Positions 1-5,396 of a stretch of 5,396 nt of DNA are shown here, piece after piece (the first letter of the stretch is position 1; the number at the start of each line of letters is the position of its first letter). The position numbers were made by a program, and so were the translations under genes. This stretch comes from Desulfobacteraceae bacterium (GTDB lineage: Bacteria > Desulfobacterota > Desulfobacteria > Desulfobacterales > UBA11574), in the NCBI GenBank assembly GCA_003486165.1, contig DNGT01000497.1, forward strand, positions 964 to 6,359, read 5' to 3'. Under the pieces are notes generated by a model. The model did not search any database, had not been told where the DNA came from, and worked only from the letters and a program-made list of their open reading frames with translations.

Positions 1-344
1 TTTTCCTGACGTTTGATGGTGTCATTTTTCAGACTGGCTTCATCACCGGTCTTCTTAAGTGTTTCATAAAATCCCATTTTTGTTTTGCTGTCATCGGTAT
101 TTGAATCTATTTTATACTGATCCAGTTCCTTTTTGATAACAGCTTCCTTCAAAGCAGCCAATTCATTCTGAAGCTTTTCGATATCAAACTTAACAGGAAC
201 CATCTCTCTTCCCACAAGAATGCCAAGGACAAACATCCATGCACAGACAAACAGCGTCAACCCTATCCACAGAATTCGTCCTTTACGCGTCTGTTTTTTA
301 GAAGACTCCTTTTTGGGAGATGGTGCTTTTTCTTTTTCGTCCAT
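1..344 (-). CDS. Single-pass inner-membrane protein, probable SPOR-domain (FtsN-like) protein, 3' end missing
   Basis: Seen: an open frame starts at an ATG (344-342) and runs off the left edge, giving 114 codons. An in-frame TAA (347-345) lies directly before the ATG, so no longer start exists. Residues 1-23 are hydrophilic and strongly basic (many Lys, plus Ser/Pro). Residues 24-45 form one transmembrane helix (ILWIGLTLFVCAWMFVLGIL). The rest is charged and probably helical (56-75), followed by a GFYETLKK segment at 91-98. Family knowledge: a short basic cytoplasmic tail, one helix, a polar linker and a FYxTL-type motif is the usual front half of SPOR proteins, whose C-terminal SPOR domain binds denuded peptidoglycan at division sites. 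Inference: N-in, C-out topology, with the SPOR domain beyond the window. The gene lies 120 bases after argS on the same strand and is probably co-transcribed. No clear Shine-Dalgarno is seen; a heptamer repeat occupies that position. Without the C-terminus, another membrane-anchored periplasmic protein remains possible. Confidence 0.72.
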   Translation of the reverse strand, partial: MDEKEKAPSPKKESSKKQTRKGRILWIGLTLFVCAWMFVLGILVGREMVPVKFDIEKLQNELAALKEAVIKKELDQYKIDSNTDDSKTKMGFYETLKKTGDEASLKNDTIKRQE

Positions 345-350
345 TTATTG

Positions 351-378
351 AAATTCCAAATATCAAATCCCAATGACC
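351..378. repeat. Four imperfect tandem heptamers (consensus AAATNCC)
   Basis: Seen on the plus strand: AAATTCC (351-357), AAATATC (358-364), AAATCCC (365-371) and AATGACC (372-378). The minus strand reads as GG-plus-ATTT units. The array ends six bases from the start codon of the leftward membrane-protein gene, so it fills the position of that gene's ribosome binding site. From recall only, similar CCAAAT-type short repeats occur between genes in several Desulfobacterota and in cyanobacterial STRR families. Whether it is dispersed in this genome cannot be seen from one copy. Confidence 0.5.
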
Positions 379-464
379 AACTTTTCTCTTTCCTATTTCC
401 GGCTCCCGCATTGCGCTATTTTCGGCAACCCTGGAACACCGGATTTTCAACGAATAAATAACGA

Positions 465-2129
465 TCACATTCTATCCGGCGCAGACACACCCAGCAGCGA
501 CAGTCCGTTTCGGATAACTTTCTGGACCGCCAGCACCAGATAGAGCCGCCCCTTTGACAGGAGCGGATCATCGGATAGAACCCTGTGCTTGTTGTAGTAA
601 GCGTGAAAAGAAGACGCAAGATCCATCAGATAAAATGTTATTCTGTGCGGTTCCATATATTTTGCGCTGTCTTCGACAACTTCGGGATAACGGATCATGG
701 CTTTAATGAGGTTGATTTCCTCGGGTTCCTGCAGCATCAATACAGCTGTTTCATTCCATTCCAATTCGTACAAACCTCTTTCCCGGCTTTTTCGCGAAAT
801 GCTCGATATTCTGGCATGAACGTATTGAACATAAAAAACCGGATTGTCATTCGTCTTTTTCTTTGCCAGTTCCAAATCAAAGTCAAGAGGGCTTTCATGA
901 TGACGCGTTAGAAATATAAATCTTGCAGCATCTCTTCCGACTTCCTGGACAACTTCGTTTAAAGTTACAAATTCACCGGCTCGGGTCGACATGGCCACCG
1001 GCACTTGTTCTCGAAGAAGGTTGACAAGCTGCACCAGGATAACATTAAACCGATCTCTACTCTGGCCCGATGCTTCAATGGCGCCGGTGACTCGGGGGAT
1101 ATATCCGTGATGGTCTGCCCCCCAGACATCGATGACCCGATGAAACCCACGCTCAAATTTATCCATGTGATATGCAATGTCGGATGCAAAATATGTGGTC
1201 TGTCCGTTTTTACGAACCACTACGCGATCTTTTTCATCTCCAAAATTCGTGGTTTTAAACCATAACGCCCCATCTTTTTCGTAAATAATGTTTTTTTCTT
1301 TAAAATCTTCGATAACAGCGTTCACCTTACCTGTATCATAAAGGCTTTGTTCGCTGAACCAGTTATCAAACTCAATGCCGAAATCCATGAGATCCTTTCG
1401 GATATCTTTAATAATTCGCTCTGCTGCAAAACGGGCACAAAAGAAAATCGACTGCTCCTCATCCTGATCCAACAGCGCCTTTCCTTTCAAGGCTATTATC
1501 TCTTTAGCATAATCGCGTATATAATCGCCCTGATAACACTCATCCGGGAACTGAATATTTTCCTCCATCAACTCCCTATAGCGCAGATAAACAGACTTAC
1601 CCAGAGTATCTATCTGACGCCCCGAATCGTTGATGTAGTACTCTTTTTGAACATCATAACCGCAAAACCGCAAAATGTTCGCTACACTGTCCCCCACAGC
1701 AGCACCCCGTCCATGACCGACATGCAGCGGGCCTGTGGGATTGGAACTCACGAATTCCACTTGTATTTTTTTGCCGTTTCCAATGTTCGAAGCACCATAA
1801 ACAACATCCTCTTGATGAATTTTGCGCAGAACAGAATGCCATGACAATGTATTGATAAAAAAATTAATGAATCCAGGACCGGCGATCTGTGTTTTCGCCA
1901 GAATTCGGTCCGGATCTTTGATATATTTTAGAATCGTTTCTGCAATTTTTCGTGGCGGCATCTTTTGAACAGATGCAGTAACCATGGCAATGTTTGTGGA
2001 AAAGTCACCGTGAGATGTTATCTTGGGCACTTCAACTTCGATCTCAGGAACCGATTTTTCAGAGAAATCCCCTTTTTCATATGCACAGGTAATGGCATCA
2101 ATTATAAGATTTTTGATTTTCTGTTTCAT
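465..2129 (-). CDS. argS: Arginyl-tRNA synthetase (class Ia), complete
   Basis: Charges tRNA-Arg with L-arginine at the cost of ATP, in the cytoplasm; class Ia ArgRS enzymes need bound tRNA to activate the amino acid. Seen: 554 aa, a normal length. Residues about 5-90 match the ArgRS-specific N-terminal domain (GDFSTNIAM at 41-49, GPGFINFF at 84-91). The HIGH-type signature is SNPTGPLHVGHGRG at 129-142, followed by YYINDSGRQ at 164-172. WGADHHGYIPR is at 336-346. VAMSTRAGEF at 378-387 stands in the KMSKS-loop position. The DALR anticodon-binding domain begins near NPVFYVQYVHARI (429-441) and runs to the end, including SSFHAYYNKHRV at 506-517. All key motifs are intact and no frameshift is seen. 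Start: an in-frame TAA lies one codon upstream (2135-2133), so the ATG at 2129 is the first available start; no clear Shine-Dalgarno precedes it. Transcribed away from the TPR gene and upstream of the probable SPOR gene. Confidence 0.97.
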   Translation of the reverse strand: MKQKIKNLIIDAITCAYEKGDFSEKSVPEIEVEVPKITSHGDFSTNIAMVTASVQKMPPRKIAETILKYIKDPDRILAKTQIAGPGFINFFINTLSWHSVLRKIHQEDVVYGASNIGNGKKIQVEFVSSNPTGPLHVGHGRGAAVGDSVANILRFCGYDVQKEYYINDSGRQIDTLGKSVYLRYRELMEENIQFPDECYQGDYIRDYAKEIIALKGKALLDQDEEQSIFFCARFAAERIIKDIRKDLMDFGIEFDNWFSEQSLYDTGKVNAVIEDFKEKNIIYEKDGALWFKTTNFGDEKDRVVVRKNGQTTYFASDIAYHMDKFERGFHRVIDVWGADHHGYIPRVTGAIEASGQSRDRFNVILVQLVNLLREQVPVAMSTRAGEFVTLNEVVQEVGRDAARFIFLTRHHESPLDFDLELAKKKTNDNPVFYVQYVHARISSISRKSRERGLYELEWNETAVLMLQEPEEINLIKAMIRYPEVVEDSAKYMEPHRITFYLMDLASSFHAYYNKHRVLSDDPLLSKGRLYLVLAVQKVIRNGLSLLGVSAPDRM

Positions 2130-2176
2130 TTTTTATGCTTTTATGTTTTAGTGATATTTCTTCAAAAAGGTTCCAA

Positions 2177-2205
2177 TTCATAAAGACTTTTAATTCTTAA
2201 GTCAA
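2177..2205 (-). promoter_or_regulatory. Probable sigma70-type promoter of argS
   Basis: Minus strand: a -35 box TTGACT (2205-2200, 5 of 6 matches to TTGACA), an exact 17-base spacer, and a -10 box TATGAA (2182-2177, 4 of 6). Transcription would start near 2170, giving a leader of about 40 bases before the argS ATG. It would also serve the membrane-protein gene after argS, as no clear separate promoter was found in the 120-base gap between them. Confidence 0.55.
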
Positions 2206-2242
2206 GTTGCTTTACTGATTTACGCTTTCAGATGTTCTTGAA

Positions 2243-2262
2243 AATTTGAACGCCTTCAAATT
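2243..2262. promoter_or_regulatory. Perfect 8-bp inverted repeat, candidate operator
   Basis: Arms AATTTGAA (2243-2250) and TTCAAATT (2255-2262) are perfect reverse complements around the 4-base centre CGCC. The right arm covers the proposed -35 box of the rightward promoter, and the element lies about 40 bases upstream of the argS -35 box. A dimeric regulator bound here could affect the rightward gene. It lacks a following T-run on either strand and has AT-rich arms, so a terminator is unlikely. No regulator gene is present in the window to pair with it. Confidence 0.35.
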
Positions 2263-2283
2263 ATGTAAAAAATGAAAGATAAT
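2255..2283 (+). promoter_or_regulatory. Candidate sigma70-type promoter of the TPR gene
   Basis: Plus strand: TTCAAA at 2255-2260 (4 of 6 matches to TTGACA), a 17-base spacer, then GATAAT at 2278-2283 (5 of 6 matches to TATAAT). The predicted start near 2290 leaves a leader of about 60 bases before the ATG at 2351. The region is AT-rich, where chance matches are common, so support is moderate at best. The -35 lies inside the inverted repeat. Confidence 0.38.
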
Positions 2284-2350
2284 AGCCAACTCGAATTAAA
2301 ACTTCAGAAAACTATCATCAGCTTGCCGCTTAATATAAAAATTGATTACA

Positions 2351-4900
2351 ATGGTTCGAAAAAAAATCCTTAAAACATCTATTGATAGCGACGTCAATTC
2401 TAACCATCAAGCCAGATCTTTCTTTTCTTTTATTACAGCCGAATTCATATTGTTATTAGTATTGGTGGTTTGTATTTGTTTTATCTATAAGAACAGCATC
2501 AAAGGCCCTTTTATTTTTGATGATATACCTAATATTCAGGATAATCCTTATATTCGCTTATCAAAACTCACATTAGATGGAATAATCAGCGCTGGATTCA
2601 AAAGCATTTCTCACAATCGCCCAGTAGCCAACATAAGCTTTGCATTGAACTACTATTTTAATGGATATAATGTGGCAGGTTATCATTTCGTAAATATCTT
2701 GATGCATATTATAACAGGAATAATTTTATTTTATTTTATTAAAGTTACACTCGTATTATCAAACTTCCAGAATATAAAGATCGAGCTTGAAAAGAACACC
2801 GCGCCGCCCAATAAGCAGAATTTATTAATTCACAATTCCAAAACCTCGAGCATTTCAACACCACCGCGTTCTTTTATCCCGGCATCCGCAGAACTTCTTT
2901 TTATACCATTTTTTGCGACCTTCATCTGGCTTGTTCATCCCCTTCAAACCCAAACGGTAAGCTATATCGTCCAAAGGATGAACTCCATGGCTGCCATGTT
3001 CTATATCCTGTCTTTACTTCTTTATGTAAAAGCCAGACTTGCAAATACGGAAAAGAAAAAATGGGGATTATTTTTGGGCTGTATTCTTTCAGGCATACTG
3101 TCTTTGGCTAGTAAGGAAATAGCGGCAACACTGCCATTTTTTATTTTTCTTTATGAATGGTTTTTTTTTCAAAAGGCCAGCCTGAAATGGCTAAAACGCA
3201 ATTCAATTTATTTCCTTTGCATATTATTATTAATCATTCTTTTTGCATTTTTCCTTCTGGGCAGTCATCCGATAAAAATAATACTGTCCACTTACAATCA
3301 TAGAGATTTTACTCTATGGCAGAGAGTGTTGACTGAATTTAGGGTCGTCATTTTTTATATCAGCCTTATCATATTTCCACATCCGACAAGGCTCAATCTC
3401 CTCCACGATTTTTCGATTTCTCATTCTTTCATAGACCCGATAACCACCCTTCTTTCTTTTATTACTATTTTAGGATTGATAATAATGGCCATTTGGCTGG
3501 CAAAAAGAAATCGGCTTTTATCTTTTTGTATTCTGTGGTTTCTGGGCAATCTGGTAATCGAATCTTCCGTCATTGGTCTGGAGATTATCTTCGAACACCG
3601 GACCTATCTGCCCTCTATGTTCATTTGCCTGTTGGCTGTTGTGGTATGTTATCGATACATAAACATGAAGTGGATTGGAGTTGCCCTGGCATGTATCATC
3701 GTTACGGTGTTCTCCTTTTGGACATATCAAAGAAACCTTGTATGGAGTGATTCCATTACCTTCCATAGAGACTGTGTTAGAAAATCTCCACAAAAGGCCC
3801 GGCCTCACAACAATCTGGGAGAAGTCCTGGCTGATCAAGGCCATTTAGCAGAGGCTGTAACCCACTATTTAGAAGCGTTGAGGATCAATCCTTATTACAC
3901 TGAAGCCCACAACAATTTAGGTGTCGTGCTCAAGGCTCAGGGAAAGATCTCAGAAGCCATCAGCCACTATGAAGAAGCCTTACGAATCAGTCCAAATTAT
4001 TCGCCAACACACAACAATTTGGGAAATGCACTGATACTTCAACACGGTGTTACGGATGAGGCCATCGGCCATTTTAGAGAGGCTCTGCAAATAAATCCTT
4101 ACTACGCAGAGGCTTACAGCAGCCTTTCAGTTGCGCTGATACAAATGGGAAACATTGATGAGGCCATTGACCTTCTCAAAAAAGCTTTACAAATTAACCC
4201 TCATATCGCTGCCACCTATGTCAATTTAGGCGGCGCTCTCATGCTCCAAGATAAGAGCGATGAAGCAATGGTTTATTTTAACAAAGCATTACAGATAAAT
4301 CCCAACTTATCGGAAGCACATGTCAATTTGGGAATTATTCTCTACAACAAGGAAAGGCTTGATGAAGCGATTGCCCATTTTCGCAAAGCACTGCTGATAG
4401 GTCCTGACAATGATGAAGCACAATTCAACCTTAATAAGGCATTGGCATTCTTAAATGAAATTAATGTGAATATCGAAAAAATCCAAGAAGATCTGACACA
4501 TAAACCGGAAGAACCTATTTTGTATCTTCAACTTGGGAATATGTATAGCATCAAAGGAGAATTGGACAAAGCTATTGCCCAATATCAAAAAGCAATTTCT
4601 TTTCAACCGGATTTCCCCGAGGCTTTGTATCATCTGGCCAAAGTGCATATAAAAAGGAACGAATATATAAAAGCCTTGTCTCTGTATGAGGAGGTGATCA
4701 CCCTGTTGCCGGATAATCCATCGGTTTATTATAATGTAGCATGCATTTACGCCAAACAGAATAAACCCGAAGAATCCGTTGCATGGCTCAAAAAAGCCGT
4801 CGAGAAGGGTTTTAACGACTGGAAGCATATCAAAACCGACAGTGATCTGGATAACATCAGAAGTTCTTCGTATTATAAAGAGTTTGTAAATGGACAATAG
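2351..4900 (+). CDS. TMTC-like membrane protein: GT-C-type glycosyltransferase-like domain plus periplasmic TPR array
   Basis: Seen: 849 aa from ATG 2351. An in-frame TTG at 2342 would add three residues; neither start has a Shine-Dalgarno and a TAA at 2336 blocks anything longer, so ATG is preferred. Residues 1-470 hold about 11-12 hydrophobic helices: the first at 27-46, then a loop with FDD (56-58) and NRPVANISFALNYYF, the second near 110-136, a polar stretch 138-180, VHPLQTQTVSYIVQR (195-209), SKE (254-256), FPHP (342-345) and EHRTYLPS (415-422). Residues 482 to about 820 hold nine good TPRs of 34-35 residues plus one degenerate unit. Family knowledge: these landmarks in this order are those of TMTC/DUF1736-type proteins (eukaryotic TMTC1-4 are ER O-mannosyltransferases) and bacterial relatives. 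GT-C enzymes use lipid-linked sugars and acidic residues in the first outer loop. Inference: an inner-membrane enzyme with Asp57/Asp58 as catalytic candidates and TPRs in the periplasm binding an acceptor. Substrate unknown; loss of enzyme activity is possible. The membrane-coding half is notably AT-rich. Confidence 0.85.
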   Translation: MVRKKILKTSIDSDVNSNHQARSFFSFITAEFILLLVLVVCICFIYKNSIKGPFIFDDIPNIQDNPYIRLSKLTLDGIISAGFKSISHNRPVANISFALNYYFNGYNVAGYHFVNILMHIITGIILFYFIKVTLVLSNFQNIKIELEKNTAPPNKQNLLIHNSKTSSISTPPRSFIPASAELLFIPFFATFIWLVHPLQTQTVSYIVQRMNSMAAMFYILSLLLYVKARLANTEKKKWGLFLGCILSGILSLASKEIAATLPFFIFLYEWFFFQKASLKWLKRNSIYFLCILLLIILFAFFLLGSHPIKIILSTYNHRDFTLWQRVLTEFRVVIFYISLIIFPHPTRLNLLHDFSISHSFIDPITTLLSFITILGLIIMAIWLAKRNRLLSFCILWFLGNLVIESSVIGLEIIFEHRTYLPSMFICLLAVVVCYRYINMKWIGVALACIIVTVFSFWTYQRNLVWSDSITFHRDCVRKSPQKARPHNNLGEVLADQGHLAEAVTHYLEALRINPYYTEAHNNLGVVLKAQGKISEAISHYEEALRISPNYSPTHNNLGNALILQHGVTDEAIGHFREALQINPYYAEAYSSLSVALIQMGNIDEAIDLLKKALQINPHIAATYVNLGGALMLQDKSDEAMVYFNKALQINPNLSEAHVNLGIILYNKERLDEAIAHFRKALLIGPDNDEAQFNLNKALAFLNEINVNIEKIQEDLTHKPEEPILYLQLGNMYSIKGELDKAIAQYQKAISFQPDFPEALYHLAKVHIKRNEYIKALSLYEEVITLLPDNPSVYYNVACIYAKQNKPEESVAWLKKAVEKGFNDWKHIKTDSDLDNIRSSSYYKEFVNGQ
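3794..4810 (+). repeat. TPR-coding repeat array within the membrane protein (blocks of 6 and 3 around a broken unit)
   Basis: Repeat units of about 102 bases encode TPR helices with the usual pattern (NNLG, AL, EAI, Y/F, AL, NP). Six regular units are followed by a poor one (FNLNKALAFLNEINVN, about residues 688-703, then a polar stretch to THKPEE). Three more good units follow, starting at PILYLQLGNMYS, YHLAKVHIKRNEY and YYNVACIYAKQNK. Unit 3 has one extra residue (ILQHGVTDEA). Units 1 and 3 end in nearly the same INPYY junction, consistent with duplication of units, but the DNA copies have diverged, so the duplication is not recent. Confidence 0.85.
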
Positions 4901-4920
4901 TTGTTGGTTTATGTTATATT
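4891..4920 (+). promoter_or_regulatory. Candidate promoter of the CBS-domain gene
   Basis: TGGACA at 4891-4896 (5 of 6 matches to TTGACA) is followed after 18 bases by TATATT at 4915-4920 (5 of 6 matches to TATAAT). It would start transcription near 4927 with a leader of about 30 bases containing the Shine-Dalgarno. The -35 lies within the last codons of the TPR gene, so the CBS gene could be expressed independently of it. No terminator separates the two genes, so read-through is also possible. Confidence 0.42.
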
Positions 4921-4943
4921 TTTTTAATATCAAAAAGTCCGAC

Positions 4944-4950
4944 AAGGAGG
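4944..4950 (+). promoter_or_regulatory. Strong Shine-Dalgarno of the CBS-domain gene
   Basis: AAGGAGG lies seven bases before the ATG at 4958, a near-ideal anti-16S match and spacing. It fixes the start of the CBS gene and contrasts with the other three genes of the window, none of which has a clear one. Confidence 0.85.
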
Positions 4951-4957
4951 GTAAAAG

Positions 4958-5396
4958 ATGCTGGTTAAAAATTGGATGAGCAAAGAAATTGTAACCGTTG
5001 ATGCTGATGATTCCATGCAGAACGCCATTTATATTTTACAGGAACAAAATATCAAAATGCTGCCGGTCATGGATGGTGAAAATCTTGTAGGCATCATCAC
5101 CGACAGAGATCTGAAAAAAGCTTCCCCTTCCGATGCAACGACCCTAGATATGCACGAGCTGTTATTTTTGATATCCAAAATAAAAGTCAGGGATTTAATG
5201 AAAAAACCGGTTTATACTGCAAGACCGGATGACACGGTGGAAGAAGCTGCCGCCCTCCTTCTGGAAAAAAAGATTTCAGGTCTTCCGGTTCTCGATGAAA
5301 ACAATCGACTGGTCGGTATAATTACGCGGAGTGATATTTTCAGGGTCCTCTTGTCCTTGAGTGGATTGGGGAAAAAAGGCATTCAGTTTGCCATTC
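4958..5396 (+). CDS. Two-CBS-domain regulatory protein, AcuB-like, 3' end missing
   Basis: Seen: 146 codons from ATG 4958, open at the right edge. CBS1 spans about residues 4-54 (VKNWMSKEIVTVDADDSM, then VGIITDRD at 44-51). A helical linker with DATTLDMHELLFLISKIKVRDLM (59-81) follows. CBS2 spans about 77-133 (GLPVLDENNRLVGIITRSD at 108-126). Both CBS motifs keep the Thr and Asp (T48/D51, T123/D126) that contact the ribose of adenine nucleotides. The last visible segment, LSGLGKKGIQFAI, leads in related proteins into a C-terminal ACT domain. Family knowledge: CBS pairs bind AMP, ADP, ATP or SAM and control linked enzymes or domains; AcuB-like CBS-ACT proteins are common in anaerobic Desulfobacterota, and the exact ligand is usually unknown. 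Inference: a cytoplasmic energy-state or metabolite sensor. No signal peptide or membrane segment is seen. The ACT domain is predicted, not seen; a stand-alone CBS pair remains possible. Confidence 0.88.
   Translation, partial: MLVKNWMSKEIVTVDADDSMQNAIYILQEQNIKMLPVMDGENLVGIITDRDLKKASPSDATTLDMHELLFLISKIKVRDLMKKPVYTARPDDTVEEAAALLLEKKISGLPVLDENNRLVGIITRSDIFRVLLSLSGLGKKGIQFAI

Noticed and set aside
378..387. Non-canonical KMSKS loop (VAMSTRAG in argS) as a sign of a defective enzyme (residue numbers of the protein)
   Set aside because: Many bacterial ArgRS proteins lack canonical KMSKS and carry MSTR-type loops; all other catalytic motifs are intact.
345..464. Terminator or separate promoter between argS and the SPOR-type gene
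   Set aside because: No stable hairpin with a T-run and no convincing -35/-10 pair on the minus strand was seen, so co-transcription is the simpler reading.
1347..1844. Open frame of 165 codons on the plus strand, opposite argS
   Set aside because: Lies fully antisense to the well-supported argS coding sequence; no recognisable domain and no ribosome binding site.
2342..2350. TTG start for the TPR protein
   Set aside because: Possible, but it adds only three residues, has no better ribosome binding site and the ATG at 2351 is the more usual start codon.
3794..4810. Possible O-GlcNAc transferase (OGT, GT41) because of the TPR array
   Set aside because: No GT41 catalytic domain is present; the protein ends about 30 residues after the last TPR and the front half is polytopic membrane sequence.
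4916..4930. ATATT/AATAT stem with T-rich loop as a terminator after the TPR gene
   Set aside because: Only five A-T pairs with no GC and no distinct T-run after the stem; too weak to terminate.
4451..4945. Open frame of 164 codons on the minus strand over the TPR end
   Set aside because: Antisense to convincing TPR repeats; its hydrophobic look comes from reading amphipathic TPR codons backwards. Several shorter antisense frames at 416-1265, 1654-1842, 1965-2183 and 3493-3844 were rejected for the same reason.

Overview
The window reads as a chromosomal housekeeping stretch from a Gram-negative, moderately AT-rich bacterium. The best guess is a Desulfobacterales-like sulfate reducer (Desulfobacterota). 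That rests on recalled family resemblance: the arginyl-tRNA synthetase followed by a membrane-anchored SPOR-type protein, and the AcuB-like CBS protein, both resemble genes of that group. No search was run, so the taxonomy is inference.

Layout: two genes point left and two point right from one divergent intergenic region. On the minus strand, argS (2129 to 465, complete, 554 aa) is followed 120 bases later by the 5' part of a single-pass membrane protein (from 344, running off the left edge). The pair is probably one transcription unit. On the plus strand, an 849-aa protein (2351 to 4900) joins a polytopic GT-C-like membrane domain to a periplasmic-type array of TPR repeats. After a 57-base gap comes the first 146 codons of a two-CBS-domain protein (from 4958, cut by the right edge) with a strong Shine-Dalgarno. 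The 221-base divergent region holds a good sigma70-like promoter for argS, a weaker one for the TPR gene, and an 8-bp perfect inverted repeat overlapping the -35 of the latter.

Function: argS charges tRNA-Arg. The protein after it is likely an inner-membrane protein with a periplasmic peptidoglycan-binding (SPOR) end outside the window. The TPR gene resembles the TMTC family and is probably an envelope glycosyltransferase or a related lipid-linked-sugar enzyme with a protein-binding TPR tail. The CBS protein is likely an adenine-nucleotide-sensing regulator. Nothing ties the four into one pathway.

The most interesting items are the TMTC-like fusion with its split TPR array and cytoplasmic insert, the inverted repeat in the divergent promoter region, and a four-unit heptamer repeat directly upstream of the SPOR-type gene where its ribosome binding site should be. 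I see no defence system, mobile element, CRISPR array, tRNA or rRNA, and no convincing new multi-gene system.
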